A stretch of 64,000 nucleotides of DNA. It comes from Thalassotalea sp. 1_MG-2023 (GTDB lineage Bacteria > Pseudomonadota > Gammaproteobacteria > Enterobacterales > Alteromonadaceae). Positions 57,200 through 64,000 of the stretch are shown here, piece after piece. The position numbers and the translations under genes are program-made. The notes beneath the pieces were generated by a model, which was not told where the DNA came from, searched no databases, and was given only the letters and a program-made list of their open reading frames with translations. Each line of letters opens with the position of its first letter. Positions within the stretch are counted from its first letter, which is position 1. The stretch is taken from positions 248,001-312,000 of the forward strand of contig NZ_JAUOPD010000001.1 in the NCBI RefSeq assembly GCF_030546745.1, written 5' to 3'.

Positions 57200-58486
57200 T
57201 TGTTTGATCGTTATCAAGCAGGTGAACAAGCGATACTTGTTCATGTAGATTTTCCAGACGAAAATGCCCGCGAAGACTTACAAGAGTTTGAAATGCTTGT
57301 AGGCTCCGCTGGCATAGAATCGCTTGCTGTTGTAACAGGTAAGCGCGTTACACCGCACCCAAAATTCTTTGTAGGGAGTGGTAAAGCGGAAGAAATCGCT
57401 GAAGCAGTGACATGTTATCAAGCAAATGTCGTACTCTTTAATCACAGTTTATCCCCATCTCAAGAAAAGAATGTTGAAGCATTATGTAAGTGTCGTGTAG
57501 TTGATCGTACAACCTTAATACTCGATATTTTTGCCCAACGTGCTCGTACGCATGAAGGTAAGTTGCAAGTTGAGCTTGCTCAGCTTAAACATATAAGTAC
57601 GCGACTAATCAGAGGGTGGACGCATTTAGAGCGTCAAAAAGGGGGAATTGGTCTTCGAGGACCTGGTGAAACTCAATTAGAAACTGATAGACGCTTGCTT
57701 CGAGAAAGAATGACAAACATTCGTAAGCGTTTAGAAAAAGTTGAAAAACAACGCCAGCAAGGTAGAAGGGCTCGGAATAGAGCGGAAATTCCAACGGTGT
57801 CGTTAGTTGGATATACCAATGCAGGTAAGTCAACCTTGTTTAATCGCATTACCCAAGCGGGAGTTTATGCTGCCGATCAACTGTTCGCGACTTTAGATCC
57901 AACGTTACGAAAAATTGAGGTAGAAGATGTTGGCCGGGTTATATTAGCAGACACGGTTGGCTTTATTCGCCATTTACCTCACGACTTAGTGGCTGCATTT
58001 AAAGCGACATTAACTGAAACACGTGAGGCTGAAATACTGCTTCATGTTATTGATATTGCAGATGAACGACGTTCAGAAAATATTGAACAGGTACAAGCTG
58101 TTCTTGATGAAATAGACGCTGGTGATGTACCTCAGCTGTTAATTTGCAACAAAATTGATATGCTCGAAGATGGTGAGCCTAGAATAGATCGTGATGAATC
58201 AGGGTTACCAATTCGTGTTTGGTTATCTGCGCAAGCGGGTATTGGCATTGATTTATTATTCATGGCATTAAGCGAGCGTATGGCTCGTAAAATCGTTAAA
58301 TTTAGTTTAAAAATACCACCAGCATACGGTAAATTACGCGGTGAATTATATGATTTAAACTGCATTGAACGAGAGTCATATGATGAACAAGGTAATTGTT
58401 TAATAGAGGTAAAATTACCGGAACAAGAGTGGAATAAATTAAGAAAACAAGATGAAGTGCACATAGAACGCTTTATCGAAAGTTAA
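57200..58486 (+). CDS. hflX: Ribosome-associated GTPase HflX
   Basis: HflX splits stalled or hibernating 70S ribosomes. The 428-residue protein starts at a TTG and has the N-terminal HflX domain (HPKFFVGSGKAEEI, DRTTLILDIFAQRARTHEGK), the GGIGLRGPGETQLE segment, and a coiled-coil. The GTPase core carries GYTNAGKST, DTVGFIRHLPH and NKID. It follows hfq by 33 bases, and the two are probably co-transcribed. Confidence 0.95.
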   Translation: MFDRYQAGEQAILVHVDFPDENAREDLQEFEMLVGSAGIESLAVVTGKRVTPHPKFFVGSGKAEEIAEAVTCYQANVVLFNHSLSPSQEKNVEALCKCRVVDRTTLILDIFAQRARTHEGKLQVELAQLKHISTRLIRGWTHLERQKGGIGLRGPGETQLETDRRLLRERMTNIRKRLEKVEKQRQQGRRARNRAEIPTVSLVGYTNAGKSTLFNRITQAGVYAADQLFATLDPTLRKIEVEDVGRVILADTVGFIRHLPHDLVAAFKATLTETREAEILLHVIDIADERRSENIEQVQAVLDEIDAGDVPQLLICNKIDMLEDGEPRIDRDESGLPIRVWLSAQAGIGIDLLFMALSERMARKIVKFSLKIPPAYGKLRGELYDLNCIERESYDEQGNCLIEVKLPEQEWNKLRKQDEVHIERFIES

Positions 58487-58561
58487 CAGACTGATATATT
58501 AGAGCAATTCTTGACTTAATATGTCATTTATAGGCATAGAGTATTAATAGCGGAGAGCGTT

Positions 58562-59707
58562 ATGGCTTGGAACGAACCAGGGAAAGATGATAAAGACCCC
58601 TGGAAAAATAAAGGTGGTAAAAACCAAGGACCACCGGATCTAGATGATTTAATCAAAGATTTAGGTAATAAGTTTGGTGGTGTATTTGGCGGCAAGTCTT
58701 CTGGTGGTAGCGGTAAAAGCTTCTCATCAATCGGCTTAGCGCTGGCCATCATTGTTTCAGTACTTGTGTACGCGTTTAGTGGTTTTTATACCATCAAAGA
58801 AGCTGAAAAAGGTATCGTACTAAGATTTGGTCAGTATGCTGGCACAGTAGAGCCAGGCTTACGTTGGAAGTGGACATTCGTTGAACGAGTGATCCCTGTT
58901 GATATTCAAACAACACGAGATCTTCCAGCGTCAGGGTTTATGCTAACGCAAGATGAAAACGTAGTACGTGTTGAAATGCAAATTCAATACCGTGTTGTTG
59001 ACCCACGTAACTATGTATTTAGCGTAACCAATGCTGATGATAGCTTAAGCCAATCATTAGATAGTGCATTACGCTATGTTGTTGGTCATTCAATCATGGA
59101 TGATGTGCTAACAAGTGGGCGTGAAATTGTGCGTCAAGCGGTTTGGACAGAATTAGAAAAAGTGATTGAACCCTACAATTTAGGTATTTTAATTGTTGAT
59201 GTTAACTTTAAAGATGCTCGTCCTCCAGAAGAAGTAAAAGATGCATTTGATGATGCTATTGCAGCTCAAGAAGATGAGGTTAGGTTTTTACGAGAAGCTG
59301 AAGCATATGCTCGTGGTATAGAGCCACGTGCTCGTGGCCGTGTTAAGAGAATGGAACAAGAAGCGTTAGCCTATAAGGAGCAAACCGTATTAGATGCTGA
59401 AGGTTCGGTTGCTCGTTTTTCAAAATTGTTGCCTGAATATAAAGCCGCACCAGAAGTTACGCGTCAACGCTTATATTTAACTACGATGGAAAAGGTTTAC
59501 AGCAATACCAGTAAGGTTATGGTCGACGTTGATGGTGGTAATAACATGATGTACTTGCCGCTCGATAAAATTATTCAACAGCAATCAGCGAATTCACCAA
59601 GAGTGAATAATCAGTCGAGTCAACCTGTGACAACACCACATTCCTCTAAGAACTCAGCGCCGTCTACTTCAGGTCGTGCTGATCGCTTCAACAATGGGAG
59701 AAATTAA
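58562..59707 (+). CDS. hflK: FtsH protease modulator HflK
   Basis: HflK forms with HflC a large SPFH/prohibitin cage around FtsH in the inner membrane. The 381-residue protein has a Gly/Lys/Pro-rich cytoplasmic N-terminus (1-52) containing WNEPG. One transmembrane helix (about 55-77) and the SPFH domain (about 80-270) follow, then a Ser/Asn-rich C-terminal tail. A GGAG ribosome binding site precedes the ATG. hflC follows three bases later. Confidence 0.95.
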   Translation: MAWNEPGKDDKDPWKNKGGKNQGPPDLDDLIKDLGNKFGGVFGGKSSGGSGKSFSSIGLALAIIVSVLVYAFSGFYTIKEAEKGIVLRFGQYAGTVEPGLRWKWTFVERVIPVDIQTTRDLPASGFMLTQDENVVRVEMQIQYRVVDPRNYVFSVTNADDSLSQSLDSALRYVVGHSIMDDVLTSGREIVRQAVWTELEKVIEPYNLGILIVDVNFKDARPPEEVKDAFDDAIAAQEDEVRFLREAEAYARGIEPRARGRVKRMEQEALAYKEQTVLDAEGSVARFSKLLPEYKAAPEVTRQRLYLTTMEKVYSNTSKVMVDVDGGNNMMYLPLDKIIQQQSANSPRVNNQSSQPVTTPHSSKNSAPSTSGRADRFNNGRN

Positions 59708-59710
59708 GCA

Positions 59711-60592
59711 ATGAAAAACTTTATTATTGCCCTTATTGCCGCCCTGTTGGTGCTAGCAGTTTCTGCTGTCTTTGTTGTATTCGAAGGTCAGCGTGGCATT
59801 GTGTTTCAATTTTCAAAAATTAAACGTGACGATGCCGGCCAAATGATGGTTTATGAGCCAGGGTTACATTTTAAAATACCGTTTATTGAATCTGTTCGTA
59901 AGATGGATGCGCGTATCCAAACGTTAGATGAAGAACCTGATCGCTTTGTTACATCAGAGAAAAAAGATTTAATGGTTGATTCATACGCGAAGTGGCGCAT
60001 TGTTGATTTCTCAACGTATTACTTACGTACTTCAGGCTCTATAGAAAATGCTAGAGCATTACTGAAACAGAAAATTAATAATGGCTTACGTACTGAATTT
60101 GGTTCCCGCACCATTAAAGAAATAGTTTCTGGCGATCGTGACACTATCATGAAAAAAGCGCTAGAAAGCGCTGAAAGTAGTCGTGAAGACTTAGGTATTG
60201 ATGTTATTGATGTGCGAGTTAAAGCCATTAACTTGCCGACAGAAGTAAGTAATTCAATTTACGATCGAATGCGTGCTGAACGTACCGCAGTAGCAAAAGA
60301 ACATCGTTCAAAAGGTCAAGAGCAGGCAGAGATTATTCGAGCCACAATTGATGCAAAAGTAACGGTTATGTTAGCTAACGCGCAAAAAGAAGCGTTTGAA
60401 ATTCGTGGTGAAGGTGACGCATTAGCGGCAAAAGTGTATGCGGATGCTTTTAAAGAAGATGCCGAATTTTATAGCTTTGTAAGAAGTTTAGAAGCATATG
60501 AAAACAGCTTTAATAGTAAAAACGATATCATGGTTGTGAAACCTGATAGTGACTTCTTCCGTTATTTGAAGAATACAGCTAAATCAAAGTAA
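59711..60592 (+). CDS. hflC: FtsH protease modulator HflC
   Basis: This is the partner of HflK in the SPFH complex. The 293-residue protein has an N-terminal signal-anchor helix (about 3-21) and the SPFH domain with DARIQTLDEEPDRF, LRTEFGSRTIKEIV and RMRAERTAVAKEHRSKG. The usual C-terminal YENSF segment is present. The gene ends at a strong terminator. Confidence 0.95.
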   Translation: MKNFIIALIAALLVLAVSAVFVVFEGQRGIVFQFSKIKRDDAGQMMVYEPGLHFKIPFIESVRKMDARIQTLDEEPDRFVTSEKKDLMVDSYAKWRIVDFSTYYLRTSGSIENARALLKQKINNGLRTEFGSRTIKEIVSGDRDTIMKKALESAESSREDLGIDVIDVRVKAINLPTEVSNSIYDRMRAERTAVAKEHRSKGQEQAEIIRATIDAKVTVMLANAQKEAFEIRGEGDALAAKVYADAFKEDAEFYSFVRSLEAYENSFNSKNDIMVVKPDSDFFRYLKNTAKSK

Positions 60593-60612
60593 TTTGTTAA
60601 CGTTAAAGTTGT

Positions 60613-60647
60613 AAGGCCATGCTCAGTTTAATGATCATGGCCTTTTT
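60613..60647 (+). terminator. Intrinsic terminator after hflC
   Basis: AAGGCCATG (60613-60621) and CATGGCCTT (60636-60644) are perfectly complementary, and the stem is followed by TTTTT ending at 60647. It closes the long nnr-hflC series 20 bases after the stop codon. DUF2065 starts only 15 bases later, so that gene needs read-through or its own signal. Confidence 0.85.
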
Positions 60648-60662
60648 ATTATAAGGAATATA

Positions 60663-60851
60663 ATGACTGTTGAATTATTGCTAACGGCGTTTGGCCTTGC
60701 ATTAATAATTGAGGGGCTGATACCAGCCTTGTTCCCAAATAAGTGGCGGAATTATGTGTTGAAAATAACACAAGAAAGTCCCACGAACATCCGTACGATG
60801 GGAATAATTGTCGCTTTAATCGGTTGTTTTGTCTTATGGTTGTTTTATTAA
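60663..60851 (+). CDS. DUF2065 two-helix membrane protein (YjeT-like)
   Basis: This 62-residue protein has hydrophobic helices at about 3-22 and 44-61 and the short polar turn FPNKWRNYVLKI, as in the E. coli YjeT family encoded between hflC and purA. An AAGGAA ribosome binding site (60653-60658) lies just past the hflC terminator. The function is not known. Confidence 0.85.
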   Translation: MTVELLLTAFGLALIIEGLIPALFPNKWRNYVLKITQESPTNIRTMGIIVALIGCFVLWLFY

Positions 60852-60967
60852 AATAAAAGAATCTTGCTGATAAGTAACTCTGATTCTTTTAAATTTTAAA
60901 ATCGTATTAAAAACCACCAAATAATTCCTTGGCCTCAATTAGGGTTTTTGGTAGAATCCCCGCCTAA

Positions 60968-62284
<1,317 letters not shown>

Positions 62285-62305
62285 ACGAATGCGTTTTATC
62301 ATTTT

Positions 62306-62332
62306 AAAAACCACCATTTTGGTGGTTTTTTT
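62306..62332 (+). terminator. Intrinsic terminator of purA
   Basis: AAAAACCACCA (62306-62316) pairs with TGGTGGTTTTT (62320-62330) across a three-base loop, and T continues to 62332. It lies 22 bases after the purA stop. Confidence 0.88.
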
Positions 62333-62428
62333 ATATGGTGTTTATCATGATTGTTCACTTTATAAATTGCCTTCACGCACATTCAATTGTTTTTGTTCTA
62401 TACTAGATCTAAGAGGTGAGGGTAGTGA

Positions 62429-63178
62429 ATGAAAGCGATATCGATAATATTTTTTTTAATGCTGTTATTACCTTTAACGGCGAAAGAGTTTACGGTTGGG
62501 GTTCAAAACACTTCTTTCTACCCTTTGTATGACTTTCCTAACCCCAGCCATACTAAAGATCTTCTTGATGCGTTTGCAAAGTCTAAAGGTTATACCTTTA
62601 CCTATATAGCCCTGCCAGTTAAGCGCACGAACTTCTGGTATAAAGAAAATGCGATTGATTTTAAATACCCAGACAATAGACGTTGGACAAGCGGCCGAAG
62701 TTATTATCCGCTTTTAAAATTTAGTTTACCTACTGTTGAACTGTTAGCTGCAGCGATAGTGCCAGTAGAGAAATTAGGCCGTAAACGTGAAGAAATTAAA
62801 CAATTAGGCACCATATTTGGCTTTCATCCAACCTTGTGGTTAGATTTAATCGAAAAGGGTAATACTGAAGTTGTTGAAAGCCCATCTACGTTAAATATTG
62901 TTAAACAAGCTGCGCATGGTTATGTAGATGCGTTGAACATAGAACCTGCGGTGGTTAAGCATCATTTACGTTTGTTAAATAAAGAAGGAGCACTAGTGAT
63001 TGATGAGAGTCTGCCTCACGAAGTATATAGTTATCACCTGTCTACAATTCATTATCCTGAAGTATTAAAAGAGTTTGATCAATTCCTCTTGAATAATCAG
63101 GCTTTGTTAGAAAAGCTCAAGAAAAAGTATCATATCGATGATATTAGCGCATATAAAAAAAATGAGCAGAACAAATAG
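62429..63178 (+). CDS. Periplasmic solute-binding-like protein
   Basis: This 249-residue protein has a signal peptide (about 1-18, cleavage near LTAKEF). The start FTVGVQNTSFYPLYDF followed by LLDAFAKSKGYTFTYIALPVKR resembles the two-lobed SBP_bac_3 fold of amino acid-binding proteins. No permease or ATPase gene is adjacent, so it may be an orphan binding protein or a sensor input module, a type frequent in Alteromonadales. The ligand is unknown. Confidence 0.65.
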   Translation: MKAISIIFFLMLLLPLTAKEFTVGVQNTSFYPLYDFPNPSHTKDLLDAFAKSKGYTFTYIALPVKRTNFWYKENAIDFKYPDNRRWTSGRSYYPLLKFSLPTVELLAAAIVPVEKLGRKREEIKQLGTIFGFHPTLWLDLIEKGNTEVVESPSTLNIVKQAAHGYVDALNIEPAVVKHHLRLLNKEGALVIDESLPHEVYSYHLSTIHYPEVLKEFDQFLLNNQALLEKLKKKYHIDDISAYKKNEQNK

Positions 63179-63571
63179 CCTAGCCATTCAACTTTCTTAT
63201 ATTCTTTTCCTTTTTAATATAGCGAGAATAAAGCATACCCACGTAAAAACAACTGTGATACTACCGAATGTAAATGTTAAAAAATTACGAGTTTAAATTG
63301 GTTAACGAACCTTAAATGACAATTTTACCCCGTTTAAATTCATTTTTTTGATTTTTGAACGAAAAATAACAACATTATTCAACGTTAAGATATTGAGCAT
63401 TAACGATTGTTATGTGTATTAGGTAAGAAAAGTGACTATGATTTAATTCAATGCGCTTTATCGGCCGACTGGTCGGCCTTGCTAAGAGCTAAGAAGATCT
63501 TTTACTATAGCTCGAAAGAATAAAAACAATAACTTTACTTTAATTTTTAATATAACGCACAAGGACACCCC
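63179..63571. other. Intergenic region upstream of maeB
   Basis: This 393-base AT-rich stretch has no credible reading frame. Toward maeB it holds a GC-rich palindrome at 63463-63478 and a second stem, GAGCTA (63486-63491) with TAGCTC (63508-63513). The maeB ribosome binding site AAGGA is at 63561-63565. The promoter is not obvious. The long leader suggests regulation. Confidence 0.55.
63463..63478. promoter_or_regulatory. GC-rich palindrome in the maeB leader
   Basis: GGCCGACTGGTCGGCC is self-complementary over two seven-base arms (six if a four-base loop is required) and stands out in AT-rich surroundings, 94 bases before the maeB start. No T-run follows, so it is more likely a protein-binding site or RNA stem than a terminator. 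Confidence 0.45.
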
Positions 63572-64000
63572 ATGACGGACTTTCGCCAAAAAGCTCTCGA
63601 TTATCATCAGTTTCCTAAACCAGGGAAAATCGGCATTGAATTAACAACACCAGCAGAAACTAGCCATGATTTAGCATTAGCATATAGCCCTGGTGTTGCA
63701 GAACCAGTGCGAGAGATTGCCGAAAACCCAGAGGCTGTTTATCAATATACAGCTAAAGGAAATACCGTTGCTGTAATTACCAATGGTACGGCAATTTTAG
63801 GCTTGGGTAATTTAGGTGGTATGGCTGCAAAACCTGTGATGGAAGGTAAATCTTTACTCTTTAAACGCTTTGCAAATATTGATTCGATTGATTTAGAAGT
63901 AAAACATAAAACAGTTGAAGAATTTGTTACTACAGTTGCCAATATCGCAGACAGCTTTGGTGGGATCAATCTTGAAGATATAAAAGCACCTGAATGCTTT
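63572..64000 (+). CDS. maeB: NADP-dependent malic enzyme, 5' part (3' end outside window)
   Basis: This enzyme decarboxylates malate to pyruvate with NADP. The frame is open for 143 codons from the ATG at 63572 (ribosome binding site AAGGA) to the window edge. The start FRQKALDYHQFPKPGKIGIE and the segments YSPGVAEPVREIAENP, AVITNGTAILGLGNLG and KRFANIDSIDLEV match the long MaeB type, which carries a C-terminal phosphotransacetylase-like domain of which nothing can be seen here. Malic enzyme and PckA at opposite ends of the window are both anaplerotic, which is probably coincidental. Confidence 0.93.
   Translation, partial: MTDFRQKALDYHQFPKPGKIGIELTTPAETSHDLALAYSPGVAEPVREIAENPEAVYQYTAKGNTVAVITNGTAILGLGNLGGMAAKPVMEGKSLLFKRFANIDSIDLEVKHKTVEEFVTTVANIADSFGGINLEDIKAPECF

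Noticed and set aside
62429-63178. ABC transporter operon for the solute-binding-like protein
   Set aside because: No permease or ATPase gene lies on either side; purA ends with its own terminator upstream and maeB is next downstream.

Overview
The window is a chromosomal segment of a marine gammaproteobacterium, most likely an alteromonadalean of the Colwellia/Thalassotalea (Colwelliaceae) type. The basis is an AT-rich genome (about 40% G+C by eye), protein sequences of gammaproteobacterial type, and gene orders shared with enterics and Shewanella: pilMNOPQ-aroK-aroB-damX-dam-rpe-trpS, gpmI-envC-yibQ divergent from yibN-grxC-secB-gpsA, and queG divergent from nnr-tsaE-amiC-mutL-miaA-hfq-hflX-hflK-hflC-DUF2065-purA. 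I saw no tRNA, rRNA, insertion sequence, prophage or CRISPR array. The assignment is inference from reading, not from a search.

Layout. 1-1401: 3' part of pckA (minus). 1743-4316: mrcA (PBP1a, minus). 4448-9276: type IV pilus assembly operon pilMNOPQ. 9425-13303: aroK, aroB, a DamX-like SPOR protein and dam. 13319-14628: a DUF2970 membrane protein and a small TorF/TIGR02001-type outer membrane protein, followed by rpe and trpS; the gph gene usual between rpe and trpS in E. coli is missing. 16688-23323: an accessory minus-strand block. It holds a nitroreductase-like protein, a ThiF-type adenylyltransferase, a LuxI/GNAT-like acyltransferase of the exosortase-associated family, a PLP decarboxylase and an AMP-forming acyl-CoA ligase of the exosortase-A-associated pair, and a patatin. 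23489-31939: a trypsin-like protease, then yibQ, envC and gpmI divergent from yibN, grxC, secB and gpsA, then trmL and fieF. 31906-35687: a lysophospholipase-like hydrolase, cpxA and cpxR divergent from a CpxP/Spy-like protein, with a CpxR box in the divergent promoter region. 35827-39790: a PAS-PAS-GGDEF cyclase, an M56 (BlaR1-like) peptidase fused to a TonB C-terminal domain, and its BlaI-type repressor. 39942-42635: a glycerophosphodiesterase, psd and rsgA. 42794-49496: orn, a DUF4442 protein, and a three-gene signalling group (very large degenerate hybrid sensor, DUF1289 protein, pseudo-receiver-TPR protein). 49504-62284: the queG/nnr-to-purA block. 62429-63178: an orphan periplasmic solute-binding-like protein. 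63572-64000: 5' part of maeB.

Functional themes. Envelope and division functions recur: PBP1a, the DamX SPOR protein, EnvC and the AMIN/LysM amidase it presumably activates, the PilQ secretin, Psd and the Cpx stress system. Dam together with a MutL that lacks the endonuclease motif implies methyl-directed mismatch repair.

The two regions most likely to hold something undescribed are these. First, the five-gene block at 16688-22358, which joins the exosortase-associated ligase, decarboxylase and acyltransferase to a ThiF E1-like enzyme and a nitroreductase, with no exosortase, acyl carrier protein or PEP-CTERM protein nearby; this looks like a small-molecule or lipid-modification pathway. Second, 44087-49496, a sensor/regulator pair that keeps the architecture of a phosphorelay but has lost nearly every phosphotransfer residue I could look for.
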